NCBI RefSeq assembly: GCF_008704795.1
Contig: NZ_CP023690.1
Location: 682,001 to 746,000 of the forward strand
DNA: 64,000 nt
Reading direction: 5' to 3'
DNA from: Streptomyces spectabilis
GTDB taxonomy: Bacteria; Actinomycetota; Actinomycetes; Streptomycetales; Streptomycetaceae
The notes beneath the pieces were generated by a model, which saw nothing but the letters and a program-made list of their open reading frames with translations, searched no databases and was not told the origin of the DNA. Below, one piece after another: positions 30,693 through 38,993 of the stretch. Every line of letters starts with the position of its first letter. Within the stretch, counting starts at the first letter, position 1. Made by a program: the position numbers and the translations under genes.

Positions 30693-31145
30693 CTACTGCG
30701 GCAGCGGACGGTCGTCGACCACGTGCTTCATGACGAGCGTCGAAGTCAGGCGCTGGACACCCGGCAGGGTGGCGAGCCGCTGGTCGTAGAGCTGCTGGTA
30801 GGCGGCCAGATCGGCGGTGGCGACGCGCAGCAGGTAGTCGGGTTCGCCGAACAGGCGCTGGGCCTGGATCACGTGCGGGACGTCGGCCACGCCCTCCTCG
30901 AACGCGGTGACCGTGTCGCTGTCCTCCCAGCGCAGGGTGACGAACACCAGCGCTTCGAAGTTCAGGCCGAGGGCGGGCGGGTCGACCACGGCCCGATAGC
31001 CGCGGATCGCCCCGGACTTCTCCAGGTCACGCACGCGCCGGTGGCAGGGCGAGACGCTCAGCTTCACGCGGGCGGCCAGCTCCGTCACCGTCAGACGGCC
31101 GTCCTGCTGCAGCTCAGTAAGAATCTTCCGGTCAAGGGCGTCCAT
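30693..31145 (-). CDS. Lrp/AsnC-family transcriptional regulator
   Basis: A 150-residue feast/famine regulator. It has an N-terminal HTH (LDRKILTELQQDGRLTVTELA, then SVSPCHRRVRDLEKSGAIRGY) and a C-terminal RAM ligand domain (FVTLRWEDSDTV onward). Such proteins bind amino acids and usually control a divergent transporter. Here the divergent neighbour is a LysE-type exporter, a classic pairing (lrp/lysE). GGAAGATTATCC at about 31148-31159, just upstream of the start, is a partial dyad that could be an autoregulatory box. Confidence 0.9.
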   Translation of the reverse strand: MDALDRKILTELQQDGRLTVTELAARVKLSVSPCHRRVRDLEKSGAIRGYRAVVDPPALGLNFEALVFVTLRWEDSDTVTAFEEGVADVPHVIQAQRLFGEPDYLLRVATADLAAYQQLYDQRLATLPGVQRLTSTLVMKHVVDDRPLPQ

Positions 31146-31260
31146 GCGGAAGATTATCCCCCGCCATGCCGAGTACCGGGGGAATTACGGAAACACCTTT
31201 GGCCGAAATGATCCTAGCCTTCCCTCTCGGAACGACGAAGGGAAGAGGAAACGATTCTGC

Positions 31261-31878
31261 ATGGACACGGGCACGGTGGCGGCCTTCCTCGCGGTGGACC
31301 TGCTGTTGGTGTGCACACCCGGCGCGGACTGGGCGTACGCGATTTCCGCGGGGCTGCGGGAGCGGTCGGTGGTCCCCGCGGTGGCCGGTCTGGTGGCCGG
31401 GTACGCCGGATACACCTTGCTCGCGGTGGCGGGCCTGGTCGTGATCGTCGCGAGCTCCGGCGCACTGCTGACGGCCCTGACCGTCCTCGGCGCCTGCTAC
31501 CTCATATGGCTCGGCTGGGGCGTCCTGGCACGACCGGCGGGTCCGCAGGCGGCCACCGAGGCCCTGGCGGACTCCCGCTGGCAGATCGCGTGGAAGGGGG
31601 TCGGCACGAGTGGTCTCAACCCCAAGGCGCTACTGCTGTACTTCTCACTGTTCCCGCAGTTCATCCACCCGGGCGCGGGCTGGCCCGTCGCGGTCCAGAG
31701 CGGGCTGCTCGGCACACTGCACATGGCCAGTTGCGCGGTGGTCTACCTCGGCGTCGGCGTCCTCGCCGGTGCCGTCCTGAAGGCACGGCCCGCGGCGGCC
31801 CGGGTGGTGACCCGGACCAGCGGGGCGATGATGATCGGCATCGGCGCGCTCCTCCTCGTGGAACGCCTCGCCGCGTGA
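31261..31878 (+). CDS. LysE-family amino-acid exporter
   Basis: A 205-residue membrane protein with about six transmembrane segments. The N-terminal VDLLLVCTPGADWAYAIS matches the PGP/PGxD motif of the LysE/RhtB family. SGLNPKALLLYFSLFPQFI is the second conserved loop. These proteins export amino acids or small peptides down the proton gradient. It is divergent from an Lrp/AsnC regulator that probably controls it. ATG at 31261 is chosen over the longer frame, which would overlap the divergent promoter. Confidence 0.87.
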   Translation: MDTGTVAAFLAVDLLLVCTPGADWAYAISAGLRERSVVPAVAGLVAGYAGYTLLAVAGLVVIVASSGALLTALTVLGACYLIWLGWGVLARPAGPQAATEALADSRWQIAWKGVGTSGLNPKALLLYFSLFPQFIHPGAGWPVAVQSGLLGTLHMASCAVVYLGVGVLAGAVLKARPAAARVVTRTSGAMMIGIGALLLVERLAA

Positions 31879-32188
31879 CGCGGCCGGGGGTACCCGGAAG
31901 GCGCTCCGGAATGCGGGGGCCCGAAGGGCGCTCCGGAATGCGGGGGTGCCCGGACGGCCCTCCGGACTGCCCCGTACAGCCGTCGCCGACCTCGATCAGG
32001 ATGCCGCAGCAACGGGCCACGGAGACACGATCCGTGAGGCGACCGCCCGCATCACCCGCAGCCGCCTCGGGTGCCTCACACCGCCGAGGCTTTCGCACCC
32101 GCCTCGGACCAGACCACTACCAGAAACAGACCTAACGTCCTGTGAGTACACTGTAGCCTGGCGCTGAACTGCACGGAGGTGAGGCTAT
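31879..32188. other. Intergenic region at the GC-content boundary
   Basis: 310 nt between the LysE gene and the HxlR regulator. It starts with a tandem repeat (31894-31970) and ends with the regulator's leader. Base composition falls visibly beyond this point, so the left border of an inserted segment may lie here. No att-like or tRNA sequence was found. Confidence 0.45.
31894..31970. repeat. About 27-nt tandem repeat, under three copies
   Basis: Two nearly identical copies of a unit containing GCGCTCCGGAATGCGGGGG, followed by a degenerate third copy. It lies directly after the LysE stop. Arms such as CCGGAA/CTCCGG allow small hairpins, so it may also act in termination. Confidence 0.6.
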
Positions 32189-32899
32189 ATGGGAACGAAG
32201 CGATACCAGCAGATGTGTGCTGTCGCGGCAGCGCTCGACATCGTCGGGGAGCGCTGGACCCTGCTCATCATTCGTGACTTGGTCACCGGGCCGAAGCGGT
32301 ACAACCAGCTCCTCGGAGAGACCCTGGTCGGCATCGGACCGAACCTCCTCGCCTCGCGCCTGCAAATGCTGACCGATGAGGGATTGGTCGAAAGGGAGCC
32401 CGTTCCTGGCGACGGCCGTGGAGTCGAGTACCGGCTGACCGAAAGCGGTAAGGCACTCAAGCCAGTCATCCTCGGCTTGGCTTCATGGGGCCTGTCGCAC
32501 ATCACCTCGTATCAGCCCGCTGATCTGGTGCGTGCCGAGTGGGGCGTGCTGGCGGTGGAGGCGATGGTTGCGGCCGGGCCCGCACCAGAGGCTGATGAAG
32601 CCTATGAGTTCCACATCGGGGACCAGGCCTTCTTCGTGTTGTGCGAGAACGGCACCGCCACCGTCGTTGAAGGGTCCGCCCCGTCGGAGTCGGCGCTGGT
32701 CGTCGCCTCCGATCCTGAAACGTTCATCCGGGTCGGGACCGAACAGATCAGCCCGCTCGACGCGGTGCTGTCCGGGAAGATGTCGATCAGCGGCGACTCG
32801 ATGGCGCTGTCGCGCTGTCTGAGACTTCTGGGCCTCAGTCTCAACACGGACGAGGACAAGCCGCCGACGGACAAGGGCCTGGTTGAGGCGGCGCCCTAG
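32189..32899 (+). CDS. HxlR-family regulator with C-terminal sensor domain
   Basis: A 236-residue regulator. Residues 1-105 are a HxlR winged helix (AALDIVGERWTLLIIRDLVTG; NLLASRLQMLTDEGLVER). The remaining 130 residues form an SCP2/sterol-carrier-like domain (YEFHIGDQAFFVLCENGTATVVEG), a combination known in actinobacteria and expected to bind a hydrophobic ligand. A strong GGAGGTGA precedes the ATG. It is the first gene of the low-GC segment and the likely pathway-specific repressor. The palindrome at 34328 in the neighbouring divergent promoter is a candidate target. Confidence 0.85.
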   Translation: MGTKRYQQMCAVAAALDIVGERWTLLIIRDLVTGPKRYNQLLGETLVGIGPNLLASRLQMLTDEGLVEREPVPGDGRGVEYRLTESGKALKPVILGLASWGLSHITSYQPADLVRAEWGVLAVEAMVAAGPAPEADEAYEFHIGDQAFFVLCENGTATVVEGSAPSESALVVASDPETFIRVGTEQISPLDAVLSGKMSISGDSMALSRCLRLLGLSLNTDEDKPPTDKGLVEAAP

Positions 32900-32915
32900 C
32901 CTCATGCCTTCGCGG

Positions 32916-34259
32916 TTATGAGAGCGGCGGCGTCGGCGCCTCTCCGGGGATCAGCTGTTCGGCAAGGTCCAGTAGGTGCGCCTCGGATCCGTGCGTCCCG
33001 ACGAGCTGCGCTCCGCACGGCAGGCCTCCCGGCCCAACGTAGGGAACGTTGACGGCCGGATGTCCGCTCGCGTTGAACATCGCGGTGTACTGCATCATCC
33101 CGAAGGTGCGACGCATCGCAGTGGCGGGATCGCTCATCCACCCGAGCCGCGGTGCCTGAATGGGCACCGTGGGACTCAACAGGATGTCGAACTGGTCCCA
33201 CCATGCCGTGAGATCCGTGACAAGCCGGCGCAGCCACTTCGTCGTATCGCTGACGGCTTCGGGCGTCGCCAGGGCTGCCATGGCCAGCATCTGGGCGGTT
33301 CCGGGCTCCATATCGGTTTCGGTCAGCGGTCGGCCGAGATCGTTCGCCGCGTCAGACACCTCCTTCGCCAGCCAACCGGCAAGCATAGGAGTGGTCTTCA
33401 TCGTGAACTGATCGAACTGCTCAAGAGCTCCGGGGTGAGCCGGGAGCACATCATGCCCCAGGTCGCTGAGCTTGTCCGCCACCCGCTCGACAGCCTCGAC
33501 GGTGCCGCCGCCGAGTTCGACCGCGGAACTCACAGCGGATGCGAGTACACCGACTCGGACTCGCCGAGTCGGACCGGTCGTACCGAAACGGCTGGCGTCA
33601 GACGTCTCGTCGCGGCCCAACACCGAGAGCATTCGGCGCAGGTCACAGACCTTGCTAGCCAGGAACCCGTGCTGGTTCCAAGCCGCGAACGTCGGCGTCG
33701 TCGCAGGCCGGACGAGACCGGGCTTCAATGCGAAGACTCCACAATGCGCCGCCGGAATGCGTAGAGACCCACCCAAGTCCGTCCCATGGGCCACCCGCAC
33801 CGCCCTTGCCGCCACCGCGCACGCTGAGCCGCCGGATGACCCTCCGGCGCTGCGGTCGTGATCCCACGGATTGCGTACCGGACCGTAGGCAAGCGGCTCG
33901 GTAGTCACCGCCAGCCCGAATTCGGCGGACTTGGTCCGCCCGACGATGTCGAACCCGAACTCCCGCAGACGCCGTCCCAGAGCGTCGTCATGGCGCGAGA
34001 CGGCGCCGTGCTCGTGCAAAGCGTGGTTCCCGCGCCACAACGGCGCACCGGCCAGCTTGAGGTCAAGGTCCTTGACCAGCAGCGGCTCGCCTGCGAAAGG
34101 CGCTGCCGACCGGGGTCGCACGGGCGGCAGCGTCGTCGCCATGAACCCCAGAGCCGCGTCAAGACGGGTGACGTGTCGGCGGACATCCGCAGCTGAAGCA
34201 ATCTGCGCCCGCTCGGCAGTAGACGTGCCTGCGCTCGGGTCGGTCGGCTGGTCACTCAC
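32916..34259 (-). CDS. Amidase (amidase signature family)
   Basis: A 447-residue amidase signature enzyme. The Ser-cisSer-Lys triad is intact: Lys63 in LLVKDLD, cis-Ser around 141 in SAGGSSGGSA, and nucleophile Ser165 in DLGGSLRIPA. These enzymes hydrolyse amides or transfer acyl groups; the sequence is nearest in style to 6-aminohexanoate-dimer hydrolase/GatA-like members. In this cluster it could form, trim or recycle an amide introduced by the asparagine synthetase-like enzyme. It is transcribed divergently from the class V aminotransferase through a promoter that overlaps a perfect palindrome. Confidence 0.88.
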   Translation of the reverse strand: MSDQPTDPSAGTSTAERAQIASAADVRRHVTRLDAALGFMATTLPPVRPRSAAPFAGEPLLVKDLDLKLAGAPLWRGNHALHEHGAVSRHDDALGRRLREFGFDIVGRTKSAEFGLAVTTEPLAYGPVRNPWDHDRSAGGSSGGSACAVAARAVRVAHGTDLGGSLRIPAAHCGVFALKPGLVRPATTPTFAAWNQHGFLASKVCDLRRMLSVLGRDETSDASRFGTTGPTRRVRVGVLASAVSSAVELGGGTVEAVERVADKLSDLGHDVLPAHPGALEQFDQFTMKTTPMLAGWLAKEVSDAANDLGRPLTETDMEPGTAQMLAMAALATPEAVSDTTKWLRRLVTDLTAWWDQFDILLSPTVPIQAPRLGWMSDPATAMRRTFGMMQYTAMFNASGHPAVNVPYVGPGGLPCGAQLVGTHGSEAHLLDLAEQLIPGEAPTPPLS

Positions 34260-34327
34260 TCCTAGCTCCCTCCTGCGTGGGACAGGCCGCTGCGACCCAT
34301 GTCTTGCAGGCGAACCGCCAGCATGCC

Positions 34328-34348
34328 ACTATATCGAAGATATAGTGA
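34328..34348. promoter_or_regulatory. Perfect 9-3-9 palindrome, probable operator
   Basis: Arms CACTATATC (34328-34336) and GATATAGTG (34340-34348) are exact inverted repeats with a GAA spacer. They lie in the 128-nt divergent space between the amidase and class V aminotransferase. The palindrome covers the -10 box of the amidase promoter and contains TATAGT on both strands, so a dimeric repressor here would block both genes. The HxlR-like regulator at 32189 is the closest candidate. Confidence 0.65.
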
Positions 34349-34357
34349 CCTACCAAG
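34329..34357 (-). promoter_or_regulatory. Sigma-70-like promoter for the amidase
   Basis: On the - strand TTGGTA (34357-34352) and TATAGT (34334-34329) are separated by 17 nt. Transcription would start about 60 nt before the amidase ATG. The -10 box lies inside the palindrome. Confidence 0.5.
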
Positions 34358-34387
34358 CCTCGTGCCCGCGGATGGAGCGATCTGCCT

Positions 34388-35686
34388 ATGCAGAAGCACA
34401 CCGACCTCACGATGCGGGAGAGCACGGCATCATCGGAGTCAACCTCTGACCGCCCAACCGATCATCGAGGGGAAGCCCCAACCGATGACATCGATTGGGC
34501 GGAGGTGCGGGCGAACTTCAATCTCCAACCGGGCTGGGCCGACTTCACCTCGTTCATGTTGTCCTCGCATCCAAAACCGGTTCGCGAGGCGATCGCAGAC
34601 CTGGCCCGTCGCATCGACGCACGACCGGAGTGGGCCGAACTCGCCGCACTGGAACCAGGCGAAGCGAACATGATCTTCCAGGTGAAGTCCGCGGTCGCCG
34701 GTTACGTGGGGGCCAAGCCGGACGAATTCGCGCTCGTTCAGAGCACGACGGCCGGATTGGGCGTGCTGTACGCCGGCCTGCAACTCCACCCGGGCGATGA
34801 GATCCTGCTCTCCGAGCACGACCACTACTCTCATCACGAGGCAGCCCGGCGCAAGGCCGAAAAGTGCGGTGCCGCCGTGCGATTCGTGTCGCTGTACGAG
34901 GACGGTGCGGCGGTGACAGCGGACGAACTGGTCGATCGCGTGACCGGCGCGCTCACCGCTCGCACCCGCGTCATCGGATTGAGCTGGGTGTACTCCGGCA
35001 GCGGCGTGCGGATGCCCCTACGCAAGGCGGCAGCTGCGATCCGCTCCTGGTACGGGGCGCGCCCGAACCCGTTGATCGTGGTCGACGGCGTGCACGGCTG
35101 CGGGGTCCTCGATGAGCCGCTCGACGGGTTGGGCGTGGACTTCTTCGCGTCGGGAATCCACAAATGGCTGCATGGCCCCCGGGGCACAGGCTTCATCTGG
35201 GGTGAAAATGCCAGCTGGCGGTATGTCGAACCGACGATTCCCACCTTCGAACTCGACGCGGACGTGTTCGGGACCTGGGTCAGCCGAGGACACCTGCCGC
35301 CGACACGAGCCTCGTTCGTCTCCCCCGGCGGCTTTGTCGCCTACGAGTACCTGTACGCCGTTCCCGCGGCGATCGACTTCCTGACAAGCATCGGGAAGAC
35401 CGAGATCTGCCGACGCGTACTCAGCCTGAACACGCGGCTCCGGGAAGGGCTCGCCGCTCTCCCCCGAGTTCGCCTGATCACCCCCCTGCCGGAGCAGATG
35501 AGTGCAGGCATCGTGTGCTTCGAGGTCCACGGGCTCGACCCCCGTGAAGTCGTGGCCGGGCTGGCGACACGGCACATCCGATCGGCCACCACTCCGTACC
35601 CGAGGTCATACGCCCGGCTCGCCGCCACCATCGAGAACTCCGAAGCCGACGTCGACAACGCGGTCAACGCGGTCTCAAGGCTGTGA
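34388..35686 (+). CDS. Class V PLP-dependent enzyme (isopenicillin N epimerase/desulfurase-like)
   Basis: A 432-residue fold-type I PLP enzyme of class V. The cofactor pocket shows VQSTTAGLGVLY, LLSEHDHYSHHEAARR, VVDGVHGCGVLD and the Schiff-base lysine Lys259 in SGIHKWLHGPRGTGFIW. Relatives include isopenicillin N epimerase, the ergothioneine C-S lyase EgtE and cysteine desulfurases. It could epimerise an amino acid, cleave a C-S bond or eliminate a side chain. About 35 N-terminal residues are polar and probably disordered. The ribosome site is poor, so a later ATG (34412) is possible. Its stop lies inside an old repeat also found at 45.3 kb. Confidence 0.8.
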   Translation: MQKHTDLTMRESTASSESTSDRPTDHRGEAPTDDIDWAEVRANFNLQPGWADFTSFMLSSHPKPVREAIADLARRIDARPEWAELAALEPGEANMIFQVKSAVAGYVGAKPDEFALVQSTTAGLGVLYAGLQLHPGDEILLSEHDHYSHHEAARRKAEKCGAAVRFVSLYEDGAAVTADELVDRVTGALTARTRVIGLSWVYSGSGVRMPLRKAAAAIRSWYGARPNPLIVVDGVHGCGVLDEPLDGLGVDFFASGIHKWLHGPRGTGFIWGENASWRYVEPTIPTFELDADVFGTWVSRGHLPPTRASFVSPGGFVAYEYLYAVPAAIDFLTSIGKTEICRRVLSLNTRLREGLAALPRVRLITPLPEQMSAGIVCFEVHGLDPREVVAGLATRHIRSATTPYPRSYARLAATIENSEADVDNAVNAVSRL

Positions 35687-35815
35687 CTGCTCAGGCCTGT
35701 TGACCGCGCGCCACTGCGTGCGGTGAGTGGGGGGTGGCCAAGGGGTGCCGGTGAAGACCGCGACATCACGTCACAAGATCTCCGGCCGTGGTACTTGCCG
35801 GGGCACAGAGGCACA
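35684..35815 (+). repeat. Diverged direct repeat, copy A
   Basis: From CTGCTCAGG to about GGGGCACAG this stretch resembles 45336-45465 in the same orientation. Shared core: GCGTGCGGTG, then G-rich GGGGTGGC, A-GGGGT, CGG-GAAGA and CGCGA, with weaker similarity beyond. The copies flank nine genes. They look like worn remnants of an insertion element end or a shared intergenic repeat. Confidence 0.5.
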
Positions 35816-35842
35816 GACCGCCACGATCGAGGGACCTCGGCC

Positions 35843-37327
35843 ATGACTGACCGGACAGAAGTGGACAAGGTGCTGGCCGAGGCGGCCCACCACGCCAACT
35901 CTTCAGTACTGGCCGCCTCGGACCTGGCCGGCGTGGGAGACCCCTACTTCCCGGTCGACGGATCTGACTTGTTCACCATCACCCACCACACACTCGAGGT
36001 CGATTTCGACCTCACCAGTGGCATGCTGCGCGGAGTAGCACGCCTGGACATTGCCGTCAGTGCCGACGTACCGGCGATCGCGCTCGACTTCGGACTACCG
36101 ACCCAGGCGGTGGCCATCGACGGCTCCACGCTGGCCCCCAGGGTGGTCCCCGGGAAGCTCGTCCTCGAACCCGACACTGGTCTCAGTGCCGGAAGTCACC
36201 AGATCGACATCACTTACGCGGGCTTGCCCGGAGAGGTGGAAATCCGAGGCGAGCGGTCCTGGCTGAACACACCCTTGGGCGCGCTCGCCGCGAGGGAACC
36301 ACACGCGGCAGCGTTCTGGTTCCCTACCAATGACCACCCGTCACGCAAGGCGACCTACGACCTCACGATCACCGTGCCACGCGGGTTCGTCGCCGTTGCT
36401 CCAGGCCGTCTCGTCGAGCACTCACACACCTCACGCGTGCATCGCTTCCGGTGGGTGACAGCCGAACCCGTAGCCTCTTACCTCTACTCGCTGGTGGTCG
36501 ACAGGATGCGGATCGAGCTCGACACCCTCGACGATCACGGCGTGCAATGGGTGTCCGCCTACGGCGACGGGGTCAACGACTCCGCACCGTCGGCCCGGGC
36601 CTCCATCGAAACCACGCCGACAGTGTGCGCATGGCTCGTGACCCTCCTCGGCCCCTACCCGTTCGACGCCATCGGCGGAGTGGTGACACGGATGGCCGGC
36701 CCCCATGCGCTGGAGACCCAGACCCATCCGATCTACGGCGACCACTTCTTCCGCCGGAGCCTCGACTCGTACGTCGTGGCGCACGAGATGGCTCATCACT
36801 GGTTCGGCAATTCAGTGAGCCTCTCGACCTGGAATGACATCTGGATCAGCGAGGGCATGGCCACCTATCTGTCATGGATGTGGTCGGAGCACAACGGCGA
36901 GGGCACCACAGACGAGCTGTTCAGCAGCTTCTATCACCTTCGGGCCGCCAACCCTGACTACTGGCGGATCCCACCCGGCGACCCATCACCAGCCCACCTC
37001 CTGTCGACCCAGGTCTATGAACGCGGAGCGATGGCAACCCATGTTCTTCGCCGGTCGATCGGCGACGACGCGTTCATCAGTTGTCTGCGCACGTGGTGTG
37101 CCGACCACCGCCACCACCACGGATCGCTGTCGCAGTTCCTCGCTACGGCCGCCGCAGTCAGCAAGGCCGACACTGTCGCGATCATGCAGCCCTGGCTGTT
37201 CGCGCGCCGGCGCCCCGACCCACCCCCGGGAGTACTCACCCCCGCCGACCTCGAACCGCCTTCGCTTCGCTTCATCCGCCGCACCGGAGACCCTCAGTCA
37301 CCAAGGCCGGCGGGCCCTTCCCGGTGA
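35843..37327 (+). CDS. M1-family metallo-aminopeptidase
   Basis: A 494-residue gluzincin aminopeptidase. The zinc site is complete: His314, Glu315 and His318 in VAHEMAHHW, and Glu337 in WISEGMATY. GPHALETQTHPIYG is the actinobacterial form of the exopeptidase loop. The N-terminal beta domain runs over about residues 25-230. It lacks the C-terminal helical ERAP-type domain, as many short actinobacterial M1 enzymes do. No signal peptide. In this cluster it could release an N-terminal aminoacyl group from a peptide-like intermediate or precursor; that is inference. ATG at 35843 follows GAGGGA. Confidence 0.88.
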   Translation: MTDRTEVDKVLAEAAHHANSSVLAASDLAGVGDPYFPVDGSDLFTITHHTLEVDFDLTSGMLRGVARLDIAVSADVPAIALDFGLPTQAVAIDGSTLAPRVVPGKLVLEPDTGLSAGSHQIDITYAGLPGEVEIRGERSWLNTPLGALAAREPHAAAFWFPTNDHPSRKATYDLTITVPRGFVAVAPGRLVEHSHTSRVHRFRWVTAEPVASYLYSLVVDRMRIELDTLDDHGVQWVSAYGDGVNDSAPSARASIETTPTVCAWLVTLLGPYPFDAIGGVVTRMAGPHALETQTHPIYGDHFFRRSLDSYVVAHEMAHHWFGNSVSLSTWNDIWISEGMATYLSWMWSEHNGEGTTDELFSSFYHLRAANPDYWRIPPGDPSPAHLLSTQVYERGAMATHVLRRSIGDDAFISCLRTWCADHRHHHGSLSQFLATAAAVSKADTVAIMQPWLFARRRPDPPPGVLTPADLEPPSLRFIRRTGDPQSPRPAGPSR

Positions 37328-37376
37328 GAGCAGGGCTCATGACGGTGAGGTAGGCGCGACTCGTTCGGAAGATGCC

Positions 37377-37454
37377 ATGAGCCCGCCGCAATTCACCCGC
37401 ACGTCACCGTCCAAGGCCGACCGGAAGGTGGAGGCCAGCTGTTTCCGATCTTGA
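37377..37454 (+). other. Possible 25-residue peptide ORF
   Basis: A short frame starting MSPPQFTRTSPSKAD and ending ASCFRS, 49 nt after the M1 peptidase and 90 nt before the class V enzyme. CGGAAG lies about 6 nt upstream of the ATG. It is noted because a peptide substrate would make sense next to an aminopeptidase, but no family is recognised and chance is quite likely. Confidence 0.2.
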
Positions 37455-37480
37455 CAATCCACCACGATGACAGATAGCTT
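37451..37480 (+). promoter_or_regulatory. Sigma-70-like promoter for the MOCO-sulfurase-like gene
   Basis: A perfect TTGACA (37451-37456) and TAGCTT (37475-37480) are separated by 18 nt in an AT-rich gap, about 65 nt before the ATG at 37545. This is one of the clearest promoters in the window. Confidence 0.6.
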
Positions 37481-37544
37481 AACAATTATGTATTGAATGC
37501 CTGCGACTGTGTGCCGAGCCAACTAGATCCGAGAGGAGCTCGTC

Positions 37545-38993
37545 ATGCCGGCCATCGAGCCGAAATTCGCGGACTTCGCGATCCATTACAGGCAGTACGC
37601 TGCCGCGGATCATCTCGACGAGGTGCGTGCCCGGGACTTCTCACAACTGGATCGTCTCGACCAGGTGTACCTGGACTACACCGGCAGTGCGCTTCCTGGC
37701 CGGTACCAGTTGGACAGATACCGCGACTTCGTCTGCGACGGCATCTGGGGCAATCCGCACTCGATGAACCTGCCCTCGCAGCGCTCGACGGAAGCGATCA
37801 CAGCGGCACGGCAGAATGTGCTCGACTTCTTGAACGGGTCACCCGACGAATACACCGTCGTGTTCTGCGCGAACGCTTCGGCCGCGATTCGGTTAGTAGC
37901 CGAATCGTTCCCCTTCGCCGCGTCATCCCGGCTCGGTCTTCTCCAGGACAACCACAACTCCGTACTCGGCATTCGCGAGTACGCCGAGCGGATGGGCGCT
38001 GAGACGACGACCGTACGGCTCGGCTCGGACTTGAGAGCCGATGTTGACGAGACGACCCGAATGCTTGCGAGCGGTATAGACGGCCCATCGCTCTTCGCCT
38101 ACCCGGCCCAGAGCAACTTCTCCGGGATCCGCCATGCGCTCGACTGGATAGACGTGGCTCACGCCCACGGCTGGAAGGTACTGCTCGACGCCGCGGCCCT
38201 AGTACTGTCGCAGGACCTCGACTTGGCCAAGCATAAGCCCGACTTCGTGCCGATATCGTTCTACAAGATCTTCGGCTGGCCAACCGGAATCGGCTGCCTC
38301 GTCGCGAGGAAAGAGGCGCTGGCCGATTTGCGGCGCCCTTGGTTCTCGGGCGGCACCGTGATCGCGTCCAGCGCGATGGGAGGCTGGCACGCGCTCGCGC
38401 CAGGAGCGGAGGGGTTCGAAGACGGGACGCCGAACTTCCTCGGCGCCGTCGGTGTCGGCATCGGCATCGACTATGTCACGAACGTCCTCAAACGGGCTCC
38501 GGCGCGGGCACGCATGACGAGTCTGCTGCAGTACACGCTGAATCGAATCACCGAACTGAAGCACGACAACGGCATGCCGATGTGCGTGGTCTACGGCCCC
38601 AGCGACATGGTCGAAAGGGGACCCACCATCGCGTTCAACATCCTGGACAGCAACGGTCACGTCGTCGACGAACGCCTCGTCGAGAGTCGATCGGTCGAGA
38701 TGAAGATAGCGTTGAGGACCGGCTGCTTCTGCAATCCCGGCGTCGGAGAGGCCGCGTTCGGCCTCGATACAGCCGACCTGCTGCGAGCCGGTCGGCTCAG
38801 CAACGGCCCCTACTCGGTCGATCACTACCGGCACGAGGTCGGCATTCAGACCGGCGGTGCGCTGAGAATCTCGCTCGGGCCGGTCTCCAACTTCCATGAC
38901 CTATCCCGTTTTGACTCCTTCATGCTGAGTTGGCAGAACTTCATCCAGACCACCGGGAGTCTCGCCGGTCTGCCTCCTCGTGAGCGTTGCTGA
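37545..38993 (+). CDS. MOCO-sulfurase-like class V PLP enzyme
   Basis: A 482-residue class V PLP enzyme resembling the NifS-like domain of molybdenum cofactor sulfurases. YLDYTGSALPGRYQL replaces the usual YLDhAG start. The Schiff-base lysine is Lys241 in SFYKIFGWPTGIGCLV. Near the C terminus LRTGCFCNPGVGE carries the conserved Cys pair used in sulfur transfer. It could supply sulfur from cysteine or act as a lyase on a pathway intermediate; no molybdenum enzyme is nearby. It has an in-frame TTA leucine codon at 37893 (bldA dependence likely). GAGAGGAG precedes the ATG. It overlaps the next gene by 14 nt. Confidence 0.83.
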   Translation: MPAIEPKFADFAIHYRQYAAADHLDEVRARDFSQLDRLDQVYLDYTGSALPGRYQLDRYRDFVCDGIWGNPHSMNLPSQRSTEAITAARQNVLDFLNGSPDEYTVVFCANASAAIRLVAESFPFAASSRLGLLQDNHNSVLGIREYAERMGAETTTVRLGSDLRADVDETTRMLASGIDGPSLFAYPAQSNFSGIRHALDWIDVAHAHGWKVLLDAAALVLSQDLDLAKHKPDFVPISFYKIFGWPTGIGCLVARKEALADLRRPWFSGGTVIASSAMGGWHALAPGAEGFEDGTPNFLGAVGVGIGIDYVTNVLKRAPARARMTSLLQYTLNRITELKHDNGMPMCVVYGPSDMVERGPTIAFNILDSNGHVVDERLVESRSVEMKIALRTGCFCNPGVGEAAFGLDTADLLRAGRLSNGPYSVDHYRHEVGIQTGGALRISLGPVSNFHDLSRFDSFMLSWQNFIQTTGSLAGLPPRERC

